Positions 48,111 through 58,461 of a DNA stretch of 64,000 bases are shown here, piece by piece (position 1 is the stretch's first letter; the number at the start of each line of letters is the position of its first letter). The notes beneath the pieces are model-generated. The model had not been told where the DNA came from and ran no database searches. It was given only the letters and a program-made list of their open reading frames with translations. The stretch comes from Hemerocallis citrina. Lineage: Eukaryota; Streptophyta; Magnoliopsida; Asparagales; Asphodelaceae. The translations under genes were made by a program, and so were the position numbers. The stretch is taken from positions 141,005,089-141,069,088 of the forward strand of contig CM030367.1 in the NCBI GenBank assembly GCA_017893485.1, given 5' to 3'.

Positions 48111-48600
48111 ATTCTTTTTATTAGTCTATCTAACTAACTATAGTTTATAGCTCGATAATTACAAAACCAACAAAGAAAACAGTGTACTACTTTTAACATG
48201 GTGGTATCATCCCTTTGTAATGATTGCCTTCTTCACACTTCAACATGATAGAATCAACATCATTGAGTGATTGAATTTTTTACACATGAGCATCACATTT
48301 TCGGCCTACATAAAAAGAGAACACTAAATGAATTATAGTTAATTGCATAACATTACAAGTCAATTACTTATATAGCGACATGCATAAATTTGAATTGATC
48401 TAACCCGATACATTAATGAAAAAACAATAACTGAAGCTTTGATAAATTCTATTAAGAATGAGATAGGTATATGGAAATTAGACTATAAATTTGAAGTGAC
48501 ATGATGACATTCTGAGATACTTAAATCTAAAAATATTGTGTGCCGATAACTATTATTTTGATTATTTGAATATAATTATGATTGTTAATGACATCTAACC
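48111..48600. other. AT-rich stretch, nothing recognised
   Basis: No coding frame or repeat boundary supported. Confidence 0.45.
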
Positions 48601-48609
48601 TTTCAATTG

Positions 48610-49215
48610 ATTACCATGGAGTTACGCACTTCTTGAATAACTTCTTGATATACCACATTGTTAGTCTTTTCGGAATTATTTGAGTTATCAATCAGTAACA
48701 TCTTCAAGTCTACAGGAATTGCAAGCGATAATGCTACGTACATACAATTGACTGTGTAAACACAGGTATTTATAGATAAATTCCAACACTATTGAAAGCT
48801 TGGCCCTGACTCCTTTTCATTGTTATAACAAATGCTAACTTTATAGGAAATTTCTCTTCTTTTGAGGACAAATGACCACCTGGTTTCTGTAGGAGACATG
48901 TTTATTCTTTGAATCACATCTGTCTCACATGCATACCTTCCCGTAATAATTCTAGCTGTAATGATATGGTATCCCAGAGTATAAATAGTAAGGCATGTCC
49001 CATTGCAAAGTCCTAGAAACCGATTCAAATTTCTCAGTAGTACAATCAGTATTTCTTGCTTCAATTCTAAACAATGATTCGACAACTCGATCATCCTAAT
49101 TGTATTTAGAAATTCTGGCGGATGCATATCTTGCTCATTTGTACCCTATGATCGACTGAATCTGCACTTAAGTAGTTGACCACCTGTCCAGGACCATAGA
49201 CAAAATAAGAGAACT
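48610..49215 (-). pseudogene. Helitron RepHel helicase C-terminal remnant
   Basis: The minus strand carries, in slightly broken frames, the C-terminal blocks of the plant Helitron Pif1-type helicase. They are NYLSADSVDH, HPPEFLNTIRMIELSNHCLE, LLRNLNRFLGLCNGTCLTIY, ARIITGRYACETDVIQRINM, and SPTETRWSFVLKRREISYKV. After a frameshift come CMYVALSLAIP and LKMLLIDNSNN. The usual MNKSQGQ helicase motif VI area is shifted out of frame near 48800. Only the end of the protein is here; Rep and the N-terminal helicase motifs are not. This is a remnant of an autonomous Helitron. Confidence 0.7.
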
Positions 49216-49237
49216 TATAGCACCAAATTCTTCATTA

Positions 49238-49834
49238 GAGCATCTGTAGTCATTGGCTATATATCCAAAAAATGGATATTTTGAAAAGCAAAAAAAAAAA
49301 AAAAAAAAAAAAAATCTCTGCAGTCGTCGTCTATATACCCATTTTTGGGTTTCGAATGAATAGGAGACGAACATATTTGGTAGAGGAAATGGCTTTATCC
49401 ATATTTTAGAAATCGGAAGATGATTTACCGTTTTATGGTCGGACGGTAGATGATTTGTCGTCTGAGACAAATTTTTTAATTGGGAAAGTGTCGGACGGCA
49501 TATGATCTGTCGTTTGAATTATTAAAAAAAGGAGTTGATCTGCCATTTGAGGAAAAAAAAAACAAAAAAATTAAAAATTTTATGTGTTGGACGGGAGATC
49601 AAGACGGGAGATGATCTCCCGTCCGTCGCAAATTTTTTTAAAAAAATTGATCTGATGGCAGAATCTGCCGTCCTAAAAAAAATCACTTTCTTCCGCAAAT
49701 CTTCAGACGGTATATGTTTCGTTTGTTCCAAAAAAACCCATTTTATGAGTATTCACAACTGCAACGCTACCCTCTATTCGCTATTTCTGTATTTTGTATA
49801 AACCCATTTTTTAACAAAATGACTACAAATGCTC
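49238..49834. mobile_element. PIF/Harbinger-like MITE
   Basis: Ends GAGCATCTGTAGTCATT and AATGACTACAAATGCTC are inverted, with TTA on both sides (49235-49237, 49835-49837). 597 bp with an A-run (49290-49313) and several 'gatctgccgt/gatctcccgt' motifs. No transposase. Confidence 0.65.
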
Positions 49835-49896
49835 TTAGTAACCGTTGGAATAGTATATTTTAAAGAAAGACTTAGTCATTATTTCTAGATTCAATA

Positions 49897-50221
49897 TCTC
49901 TACTACTATAATGGGAGAAGGCCTTAGTGTAATTTGTCCATCTACCACCCCGTGCAATGCACGTGCATAACTATTGTAAATGAGGTTTTAGATCAAATCC
50001 AGACTACGTCTGAATTTTTACTTTTAAAAAAACTGTATTTATTAATCTCTACTACTATAATGGAGGAGGCATTAGTGTAATTTTTCCATCAACCAACCCG
50101 TGCAACACATGTGCATAACTATTGTAAATGAGGTTTTAGATCAAATCCAGACTACATCTGAATTTTTACTTTTAAAAAAACTATATTTATTAAAACATGC
50201 AGCACACGTGTAAACTACTAG
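49897..50221 (+). mobile_element. Short Helitron with a duplicated 5' part
   Basis: Starts TCTCTACTACTATAATGG after an A. A near-copy starts at 50046 (149-bp period), and the element ends ACTACTAG at 50221 followed by T. A palindromic acacgtgt lies 10-20 bases before the end. The A|TC...CTAG|T edges fit a Helitron. The two units differ by scattered substitutions, so the duplication is not recent. Confidence 0.65.
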
Positions 50222-50402
50222 TTAAGATAAATTGAATGGGCCCACTTCCGTAAGAACGAAATCCGATCAATTTATTTTTTTAATTTCAACCTATGAATTT
50301 TTAGAAAGAGTTTTCTCAAAAATGGAAATTATAAAAGAGGAAAGGAAAAAAAGGAGTAATTCTTCATCCACTACCAATTTCACTACCATTTTGTTCACTA
50401 CC

Positions 50403-51062
50403 TGATATGGCTAAAAATGAGGTTAAATCGGAACCGTCCAGATAGATCACGAATCTTGAGGTACGGGGGTAAAACGGTAATTTCACACGCAGATAGGTCC
50501 GAAACGGGTACTGGGTCTCCTTCTCATAGATCCACTAACCCGCGAACGGATCCACCTCAGCTGGGTACGGGTTTCAACCCGCTACCAACCCGATCCGGCA
50601 AGATACAATCAAGGTCCCTGATTAGATCTAAATCAACGGCCATGATTCGCAGCTATCTTTTCACTGGGGATTAGGGATTAAATTCCTTAACTGATTGTAG
50701 GGGATAGATCTTATCAGATTACATGCCTTATCTGATTACGGGGAATATTCCTCATCTAATCACGGGGATTACATTCCTAAAACCAGTCTCTAAGACGCCT
50801 ATAAATACCCCCCACCCATCTCCATTAAGAGGTAATCAATCTTTCTCTAGCAAAACGCTCTTTCATAATCAATTCTGGTTACTGACTTGAGCGTCGGAGG
50901 GTGCGTCGCCGGGAACAACCCCGGTGTTTCGCACTTTTTGCAGGTGCACGGCGGGAGCGACGATCAGAGTTCAACGGAACAGGTATACTGGTTCTCCTAT
51001 TCAGTTTCCCCAAGAACTCACAAATTCATCTGTTTGCCCCCACACCGAATTTAGCGGCAACA
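50403..51062 (+). repeat. 5' LTR of the Tat/Retand-type element
   Basis: The right edge is set by the primer site (…GCGGCAACA|ga|TGGCGCC region). The left edge at TGATATGG is the most plausible TG start but is not confirmed, because no 3' LTR is available. About 660 bp. Confidence 0.6.
50800..50807 (+). promoter_or_regulatory. TATA box of the LTR promoter
   Basis: TATAAATA in a GC-rich LTR, about 330 bp before gag. Transcription would start near 50830, giving a U5/leader that ends at the primer site. Confidence 0.6.
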
Positions 51063-51065
51063 GAT

Positions 51066-51082
51066 TGGCGCCGTCTGTGGGA
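51066..51082 (+). other. Primer binding site
   Basis: TGGCGCCGTCTGTGGGA, the typical Tat-type primer site, beginning TGG as the complement of a tRNA CCA end. It lies three to four bases after the LTR edge. Confidence 0.8.
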
Positions 51083-51134
51083 AACTAACGAATAGAGGCC
51101 TCTCCTCTTCCCGGTGAACAGGTTTTCTCTAGCC

Positions 51135-54100
51135 ATGCCGCCTCGCAAAGTCAGATCTAGGGGCTCCAACCGAGCGCCCAACCCAGACCAGCAAGAAGTC
51201 CTTCCTGATCCGACTCAGCAACAAGGGCAGCTCCCTCCTACCGTGGAAGAGCCGCTCCAGTGGAACCCACCACATCCTGATCCGAAAGGGCCTAACCCCC
51301 AGAAACAGCCTCTTCATCCAGAGAACATACCCAACCACACTGCCTCCAGTGCCTCCATGGCCTCCCATCATCCCCGAGCCTCTGGTCGCCACGATGCCCA
51401 TCCCAGACGCCCGGAAGATAAGGACCTTCGTCACCATCTGGACGAAAAGCGGGCTCGGGGAGAAGCCTCCCACCAAGAACGATCCCCCCGACACCGGGGA
51501 CACAGGGGATCCCCCGCCCGAAGAGGGAGAAAAGACTCCCCCGATCACTACCGAAGGAGGCACTCACCAGCAGGTCGGCAGCAGCATCGGAACAATGAGG
51601 CACCCATCACCCGTGCCGAGTTCCAGCAATTCCAAGCTATGGTACAACAGGCCCTCAATCTCCGTCAGAATCCCAATGAGCCGAGGGCCCCCTCCCCTCG
51701 TCCGGTGCGGAGCCCTCGCCAACGTTCCCCTTCTCCTCGACCCGCTCCTACCAATTCCAGACGCACCCCAAGTCCTCGTCGTTCCCGAGACTATCGTCGC
51801 CGCAGCCCTCGCTCCCCATCCTACGAAGACGAGTCCCGTGGCTCGGCAGATCATCGCCGGAGAGATGACACTATGAACCGCCGCCTGAACGAGGTGGAAA
51901 AACTCTTGGGACAGATAAACCGAGAAGAAGAACTCAGGGGGAGGACCCTCCGTCCTAGCCAACCCCCGTTCTCCCGGACCATAGTGGATACTCCTGTTCC
52001 CTTCGGTTTCAAACCTCCCCAGTTCGAGAACTACACGGGAGAAACCGATCCAGTTGACCACATCGAAGGCTTTAAGACTTTGATGCTCCTCCATCAAGCG
52101 TCTGACGCCCTCCTCTGCAAAACGTTCCCTGCAACTCTGAAAGGCCCAGCTCGAGAATGGTACTCTCGTCTTGCCCCGGCGTCAATATTTTCCTTCGAAC
52201 AGTTCGAGACCCTGTTCATCACCCACTTCGTCAGCAGCCGAAGGGCCGAGAAGACCAGCATTTCCCTGTTGCACCTCCGTCAGCAGAAGGGGGAGAGATT
52301 GAGGGACTACGTGAAGAGGTTCACAGCTGAGGCCAGAACCATCGCATCGCTCGACCAATCCGTTGCTACCGCGGCGTTCCAATCCAACATCCTAAATTCC
52401 AACCTCCGCTCCTCCCTCGCCAAAAAACCGCCACATGACTTTTCTGACCTCCTCCTCCGCACTGAAAAGTACATCCGAGCTGAAGAGGCCGAGGAACCAC
52501 CCAACTGGGAAGCAACCGCCTCCGGGTCTAAGAGGAAGGGAACGGAAGAAGAGGGACCCAAAAAGTTTCAGAAGGATAATACTGGCCAGCGCCGGCCTCC
52601 CCCTAGATTTGAAAAATTTACTCCCCTCACCACAAACATCTCCGCCATTTTCATGGAAGTCGAAAAAGAAGGGGTCCTGCCTCCAGCTCCAAAGATGAAC
52701 ACCCCAGCCAAAAGGAGGGATAAAGACAAATGGTGCCGTTATCATCGGGACCATGGGCATGACACCAACGACTGCCGGGCTCTGAGAAACGAGATCGAAG
52801 CCCTCATCCAGAGGGGGCAGCTGGCAAAGTTTGTAAGAAAGGACGGGGCCGAACTTCCTCCCCAGCCTCGGGGGGCTAACAAACGTCCAGAACGGGAAGA
52901 GACACCAGAATTCGAAGAAGAGCGAGTCCTCCACCTTATCCATGGGGGTCCAATGGGGGGCTCCTCGAACTCTTCTCGGAAAGCTTTTATTAGGGAAGTA
53001 AATTCTGTCCGGGCCACCCCTCCCCCCAAAGGACTCGGAGTGCCCGTCACCTTCTCTGACGACGATCTCGAGGGCGTCCGCACCCCTCATTGCGACGCAC
53101 TCGTCATCAACCTTCACATGGCCAATTTCAAAGTCGAAAGAATCCTAGTGGATAACGGCTCCTCCGTTAACATCCTATTCCTCGATGCTTTTAAGGGGCT
53201 GAAGCTCTCCCGAGACAGACTGAAGCCCGCCGGGTATACGCTCCATGGGTTCACGGGAGTGCCGGTGACGATCGAAGGGGTGATTACCCTCGATGTCACA
53301 GCAGGCAAAACTCCTACTACCCGCACGGAGTCAATGGATTTCATGGTTGTAGATGTCCCAGCGGCCTACAACGTCATTTTGGGTCGCCCCGGCCTAGCCG
53401 CCCTCGAGGCCGTCCCTTCTGCCTATCATCTCAAAATGAAATTCCCCACTCGGGCTGGAGTGGGAGAAGTCAGGGGCAATCAGGAACAGGCCCGCAAGTG
53501 TTACATGACCTCCACACTCGGACCCGTCCTCTCCTTAGAAACACTCGAGATCCCCCAAGATGCTGCTCGGCCGACTCCCGAGCCGGTAGATGAGCTGGAG
53601 GAAATACTCTTCTCGGAGCAGGAGCCGACCCGTAAGTTTTACGTCAGCAAGGCACTCCCGTCCGCCCTACATTCCAACATTGTGAAATGCATCCGAGCCA
53701 ACCGGGACCTCTTCGCATGGTCAGCAGCGGACATGCCCGGTATCTCCGAAGAACTCTTGGTCCATCGCCTCAGCGTTGATCCGGGGTCCAAACCGGTCCA
53801 GCAGAAGAGGCGCAAGTTCGCGCCCGAGCGCCAGCTCGCCATCAAAGAGGAGGTAGACAAATTGCTGAAAGCCCGATTCATACAGGAGGTGAATTATCCG
53901 GAGTGGTTGTCCAACGTAGTCATGGTGAAGAAATCCAATGGGACATGGAGAATCTGTATTGATTTCACTGACCTCAACAAGGCCTGCCCTAAAGATCCCT
54001 TCCCCCTGCCGAGCATTGACACTCTGATTGACGCAACCTCGGGACATGAGCTCCTCAGCTTCATGGACGCTTTCTCGGGTTACAATCAGATAAGGATGTT

Positions 54101-56840
54101 CCCCCCGGATATTCCGAAGACGTCTTTTGTAACGGACCAAGGACTCTATTGTTACCGAGTCATGCCGTTCGGCCTGAAGAACGCAGGGGCAACATATCAA
54201 CGTCTCGTCAACAAGGTTTTCCAGGCCCAGATTGGTCGGAACATGGAAGTCTACGTGGACGACATGCTTGTGAAGAGCGTCCGAGGCATTGATCATGAGT
54301 CCGACCTCCAAGAAGCGTTCGATGTTTTGAGAAAGCACAATATGAGACTCAACCCGAACAAGTGTGCGTTCGGCGTCTCATCAGGCAAGTTCCTCGGCTT
54401 TATGGTCAGCCAACGAGGAATAGAGGCAAATCCGGAGAAGATCAGGGCCATACTGGACATGGCCCCGCCTAGAAACGTCAAAGAAGTTCAGAAACTGACG
54501 GGTCGTTTAGCCGCCATTGGGCGCTTTTTGTCGAAGTCCGGGGAGAAATGCCTCCCGTTCTTCAAAGCCCTGAGGGGGACTAAGGGGTTCGAGTGGGGGC
54601 AGCCACAACAAGATTCCTTCGACCAGCTTAAAGCTTACCTCGTCAATCCGCCCCTGCTCAGCAAACCCATACCAGGCGAGCCCCTCTACCTCTACTTGGC
54701 AGCCTCGGAACAGACACTAAGTGCAGTCTTAGTCAGGGAAGAAGAAAGAACTCAAAAGCCCATTTACTACGTCAGCAAAGTGCTCCGGGACGCCGAGCTC
54801 CGGTACCCGAAAATTGAGAAAATAGCCTACGCCCTGATAATGGCTGCAAGAAAGCTTCGGCCATACTTCCAGTCTCATTCGGTGGTCGTTCCTACCGACC
54901 AGCCGTTGAAACAGATCCTTCACAAGCCAGAGACTTCCGGCCGCCTCATGAAGTGGTCGATCGAGCTGAGCCAACATGATATTACTTATCAGCCTCGGAC
55001 CGCAATCAAAGCGCAGGCGCTGGCCGAATTCATAGTTGAAACGACTATCCCCGACTCCGAGCAGACGACGAAGGGACCGCCTATCTGGTCTGTATATGTC
55101 GATGGATCCTCTTGCAACGAGGGGAGCGGGGCTGGGGTCATCTTGGCAGGCCCAGACGACTTTGTCCTTCAATATTCCCTCCGGATAAACTTTAAAGCCT
55201 CGAATAACGAAGCCGAATACGAGGCACTCATAGCTGGCCTCGGGATGGCCCGAAATGCAGGAGCGCGGCGCCTGCAGATCTTCAGCGACTCTCAGTTGGT
55301 CGTCAACCAGGTCCTCGGCGAATATGAAGCCCGCGATGACAGAATGGTAAAGTACTTGGCCAAAGTGAAGAGCCTCATGGCGCTCTTCGACGAGGCCCTC
55401 ATCCGAAGAATCCCCAGAGAAGAAAACGCCCAGGCCGACGCCCTGTCCAAATTAGCTTCCTCATCCCTGCAAGGCCTCGAACAAACCGTTCTGATAGAAG
55501 TCCTCCTCAAGCCAAGCATAGAGGACGAGGCTTTCAACTCCGTCGAAACACTGCCACTTCCCCCCGAAGATAATTGGATGAAGCCCCTCATCGAGTTTTT
55601 AAGAGACGGACTCCTCCCAAGGGATCCGAAGGAAGCCCGAAAGATAAGGACCCGAGCCGAGCGTTACCTACTGGTCGAAGACGTTCTGTATAAGCGCTCC
55701 TTCACCCAGGTGGATGGTCGACCCTACCTTAGATGCCTCTCCCCCAGACAAGCCGACTACGCCCTGCAAGAGCTCCATGAGGGCATCGGCGGAGCCCATT
55801 CCGGCTCCAGAGCCTTGGCGCGCAAAGTGTTAAACTACGGGTATTACTGGCCCACTCTCCTGCGGGACGCCGAACAACACGTTCGGCAATGCGCATCCTG
55901 CCAGAAGTATTCCGACATCCGACGCCTTCCACAAGCACCACTCTCCTCCCTCTCAAGTCCGATCCCCTTTGCAATGTGGGGGATGGATTTACTTGGGCCA
56001 TTTCCACCGGCCCCCGGGCAATTGAAGTTCCTGGTCGTGGCTGTCGACTATTTCTCGAAATGGGTAGAGGCCGAGCCCCTGGCCACGATTACCGAGCATA
56101 GAGTCGTTCAATTCTTCTGGAAAAGTGTAATCTGCCGGTTCGGTGTTCCCCGAGTCATAGTTACAGATAACGGTACGCAGTTCGCTGGAGCTGCCTTCCG
56201 GGCCTTATGTGAAGACCTAGCCATACAGCACCGCTTCTCCTCCGTCTCCCATCCCCAGTCAAATGGCCAAGCCGAGAATGCCAACCGACAGATCCTCTCC
56301 GGCATCAAGAAGAGACTCGACAAGTGCTCCAAGGGATTGTGGGTCGATCAGCTGCCCAATGTGTTGTGGAATTACCGAACCACGAAGCGGATCCCGACAG
56401 GCGAGAGTCCGTTCAATCTCACCTATGGGTCCGAGGCCCTCATCCCACTAGAAGTTGGAATACCCTCTCCTCGCCTGATTGCCTTCGAAGAAGAACAGAA
56501 TGCCAGGGAGCTCAGAACGAGCCTAGATTTGATAGACGAGATTCGGGAAAGAGCCGCCATACGGCAGCAAGGTTACCGAAGAAGAATCGAACTCGCCTAC
56601 AACAAACGGGTCCGCCCAACCGACCTGAAAGAGGGGGATCTGGTCCTCCGAAAGCTGGCCATTTCGTTCCCCGGACAGAAGAGCAAACTGGCCCCAAATT
56701 GGGAGGGACCGTACAAAGTATCCAAAGTGATCCGCCCCGGTGCGTACAAGCTAGAAGACCTTGAGGGTAGAGAAATTCCCAGGACTTGGAACGCCGACCA
56801 TCTTTTGAAATACCTAGAGAAGGCAACCCCGCCTATCTAA
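51135..56840 (+). CDS. Gag-Pol polyprotein (Tat/Retand-type gypsy)
   Basis: One open frame of 1901 codons. The first ATG is at 51135 (an upstream in-frame GTG at 51114 is not a likely start). Order by residue: Ser/Arg/Pro-rich basic N terminus with RSP repeats (about 180-240); Gag core (300-440, YTGETDPVDHIEGF); a modified knuckle WCRYHRDHGHDTNDC (about 533-547). Protease follows with Asp673 in VDNGSSVNIL; reverse transcriptase (about 880-1100, YVDD from residue 1040); first RNase H (1180-1265); archaeal-type RNase H (1318-1445, YVDGSS, NNEAEYEAL, FSDSQLV, QADALS). Integrase has an HHCC finger (about 1549-1592), Asp1618, Asp1678 and Glu1714 (D-x35-E), and a C-terminal part to 1901. Gag and Pol share one frame without a stop or shift. 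All catalytic residues I can place are present. Confidence 0.95.
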   Translation: MPPRKVRSRGSNRAPNPDQQEVLPDPTQQQGQLPPTVEEPLQWNPPHPDPKGPNPQKQPLHPENIPNHTASSASMASHHPRASGRHDAHPRRPEDKDLRHHLDEKRARGEASHQERSPRHRGHRGSPARRGRKDSPDHYRRRHSPAGRQQHRNNEAPITRAEFQQFQAMVQQALNLRQNPNEPRAPSPRPVRSPRQRSPSPRPAPTNSRRTPSPRRSRDYRRRSPRSPSYEDESRGSADHRRRDDTMNRRLNEVEKLLGQINREEELRGRTLRPSQPPFSRTIVDTPVPFGFKPPQFENYTGETDPVDHIEGFKTLMLLHQASDALLCKTFPATLKGPAREWYSRLAPASIFSFEQFETLFITHFVSSRRAEKTSISLLHLRQQKGERLRDYVKRFTAEARTIASLDQSVATAAFQSNILNSNLRSSLAKKPPHDFSDLLLRTEKYIRAEEAEEPPNWEATASGSKRKGTEEEGPKKFQKDNTGQRRPPPRFEKFTPLTTNISAIFMEVEKEGVLPPAPKMNTPAKRRDKDKWCRYHRDHGHDTNDCRALRNEIEALIQRGQLAKFVRKDGAELPPQPRGANKRPEREETPEFEEERVLHLIHGGPMGGSSNSSRKAFIREVNSVRATPPPKGLGVPVTFSDDDLEGVRTPHCDALVINLHMANFKVERILVDNGSSVNILFLDAFKGLKLSRDRLKPAGYTLHGFTGVPVTIEGVITLDVTAGKTPTTRTESMDFMVVDVPAAYNVILGRPGLAALEAVPSAYHLKMKFPTRAGVGEVRGNQEQARKCYMTSTLGPVLSLETLEIPQDAARPTPEPVDELEEILFSEQEPTRKFYVSKALPSALHSNIVKCIRANRDLFAWSAADMPGISEELLVHRLSVDPGSKPVQQKRRKFAPERQLAIKEEVDKLLKARFIQEVNYPEWLSNVVMVKKSNGTWRICIDFTDLNKACPKDPFPLPSIDTLIDATSGHELLSFMDAFSGYNQIRMFPPDIPKTSFVTDQGLYCYRVMPFGLKNAGATYQRLVNKVFQAQIGRNMEVYVDDMLVKSVRGIDHESDLQEAFDVLRKHNMRLNPNKCAFGVSSGKFLGFMVSQRGIEANPEKIRAILDMAPPRNVKEVQKLTGRLAAIGRFLSKSGEKCLPFFKALRGTKGFEWGQPQQDSFDQLKAYLVNPPLLSKPIPGEPLYLYLAASEQTLSAVLVREEERTQKPIYYVSKVLRDAELRYPKIEKIAYALIMAARKLRPYFQSHSVVVPTDQPLKQILHKPETSGRLMKWSIELSQHDITYQPRTAIKAQALAEFIVETTIPDSEQTTKGPPIWSVYVDGSSCNEGSGAGVILAGPDDFVLQYSLRINFKASNNEAEYEALIAGLGMARNAGARRLQIFSDSQLVVNQVLGEYEARDDRMVKYLAKVKSLMALFDEALIRRIPREENAQADALSKLASSSLQGLEQTVLIEVLLKPSIEDEAFNSVETLPLPPEDNWMKPLIEFLRDGLLPRDPKEARKIRTRAERYLLVEDVLYKRSFTQVDGRPYLRCLSPRQADYALQELHEGIGGAHSGSRALARKVLNYGYYWPTLLRDAEQHVRQCASCQKYSDIRRLPQAPLSSLSSPIPFAMWGMDLLGPFPPAPGQLKFLVVAVDYFSKWVEAEPLATITEHRVVQFFWKSVICRFGVPRVIVTDNGTQFAGAAFRALCEDLAIQHRFSSVSHPQSNGQAENANRQILSGIKKRLDKCSKGLWVDQLPNVLWNYRTTKRIPTGESPFNLTYGSEALIPLEVGIPSPRLIAFEEEQNARELRTSLDLIDEIRERAAIRQQGYRRRIELAYNKRVRPTDLKEGDLVLRKLAISFPGQKSKLAPNWEGPYKVSKVIRPGAYKLEDLEGREIPRTWNADHLLKYLEKATPPI

Positions 56841-57008
56841 GTAACTCGAGATGTCGGGCCGCCACTCCTGCTACTAGTAATTTTTCCTTTGTTCTTTTTC
56901 ATTGTAATAAACGGCTAGCAACTTTAGAAGCAGCCGACCATTAGATATTAATAAATAAATAAAGTTTTTCTTTACATTATCGCGTACTTCCGCCTCTAAT
57001 TCCCTTAT
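56841..57008. other. Post-pol spacer
   Basis: AT-rich stretch between pol stop and the 214-bp repeats, with AATAAATAAATAAAG-like potential poly(A) signals near 56948. Confidence 0.4.
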
Positions 57009-57860
57009 CACACAATGGTTCGGAGTCCAGCACTCGGCTCGACTCTTCCTACTCGGCCCGTCTTCAGACGGGCCGGGGGCAGATCGTCGTTCGAAATTGC
57101 TCCTGCAGCCGTTGAATGGATCGGAGTCCAACACTTGGCTCGATTTTGCTTCGCAAATCCGCTCCTAAGCGGACTAGAAGTAGCTCGCCATTCGAAACTG
57201 CTCCTGCATCTCGTAAACTACCCACACGATGGTTCGGAGTCCAGCACTCGGCTCGACTCTCCCGCCCCGGCACGTCTATAGGCGAGCCGGGGGAAGATCG
57301 CCGTTCGAAATTGCTCCTGCAGCCGTCGAATGGATCGGAGTCCAACACTTGGCTCGATTCTGCTTCGCAAGTTCGCTCCTAAGCGGACTAGAAGTAGCTC
57401 GCCATTCGAAACTGCTCCTGCATCTCGTAAACTACCCACACGATGGTTCGGAGTCCAGCACTCGGCTCGACTCTCCCGCCCCGGCACGTCTATAGGCGAG
57501 CCGGGCGAAGATCGCCGTTCGAAATTGCTCCTGCAGCCGTCGAATGGATCGGAGTCCAACACTTGGCTCGATTCTGCTTCGCAAGTTCGCTCCTAAGCGG
57601 ACTAGAAGTAGCTCGCCATTCGAAACTGCTCCTGCATCTCGTAAACTACCCACACGATGGTTCGGAGTCCAGCACTCGGCTCGACTCTCCCACCTCGGCA
57701 CGTCTATAGACGAGCCGGGGAAGATCGCCGTCCGAAATTGCTCCTGCAGCCGTCGAATGGATCGGAGCCCAACACTTGGCTCGATTCTGCTTCGCAAGTT
57801 CGCTCCTAAGCGGACTAGAAGTAGCTCGCCATTCGAAACTGCTCCTGCGTCCCTAGAACC
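57009..57860. repeat. Tandem array, four units of 214 bp, each a two-part dimer
   Basis: The start phrase CACACRATGGTTCGGAGTCC recurs at 57009, 57223, 57437 and 57651, exactly 214 bp apart. The last unit ends near 57858. Each unit has two related halves of roughly 100 and 114 bp, one with GGAGTCCAGCACTCGGCTCG and one with GGAGTCCAACACTTGGCTCG. They also share 'cgttcgaaattgctcctgca'-type endings. All frames through it are by-products of the repeat. Confidence 0.95.
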
Positions 57861-57879
57861 AGTATAACGCTCGGACCTC

Positions 57880-58200
57880 TCCGACACCCTCGATCCGGTC
57901 GGAATTAGGTACGAATCACAGCCCTCGCCTGCCGAACCGAGGCACCGGGTTACCGACCCTCGTATATGGCAAAAAATCGTTCCGAGGCAAAGCCACCATC
58001 AGATCGCCTCAGAAAGTGCGCCAGGACCTGATGGGCGGAGCTCATTCAGCCACGTGTCCACAAAACGACAAGATAGTGTTTTCTTGGAAACTGGACCCGC
58101 CTAAAGATCCGTGCAAACATCAGACGTCCCTGATTAGGCCACGTGGGCGGGATCGGGAAGCGACAACGCCTTAAGCAACCAGACCAACCCCATGGTTCCC
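57880..58200. repeat. Single copy of the second repeat family
   Basis: Contains TACCGACCCTCGTATATGGC (57951-57970), followed by CCACAAAACGACAAGATAG near 58058, in the same order and spacing as in the array at 61.9-63.6 kb. The antisense gene thus has this family on both sides. Confidence 0.8.
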
Positions 58201-58461
58201 AAACGCAGCGAAAAAGGAAAATTCGAGGATGAGGAGCTCGGCGAAGCAAACACCAACTTCATGGTTCGTCCTAAAGCTACTCTAGCTGACAACCATAGCA
58301 CGAACAAGAAGACAGCCAAAAACAATTCACATAAAACAACTCCAATGCCATTAACAAGTCGGATAAAATTTACAAAGCGGATTACAACAGCAAAAAATTG
58401 CAAGTAGGATTACAACTCGAACTTGCAAGCAAGATTACAACACAGTAACGCGATCAGCCCG

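Noticed and set aside
51114..51134. Start of gag-pol at 51114
   Set aside because: The codon there is GTG; the first ATG in frame is 51135 in a nuclear eukaryotic element.
52392..53117. Long antisense frames opposite gag-pol
   Set aside because: Shadows of the GC-rich gag-pol codon usage. They lack a start, domain or splice signals, unlike the antisense gene at 58.4-61.6 kb.
57218..57887. Overlapping frames in both directions across the 214-bp repeats
   Set aside because: Each repeats the same peptide once per unit, and the unit is not conserved as protein; a by-product of the tandem array.
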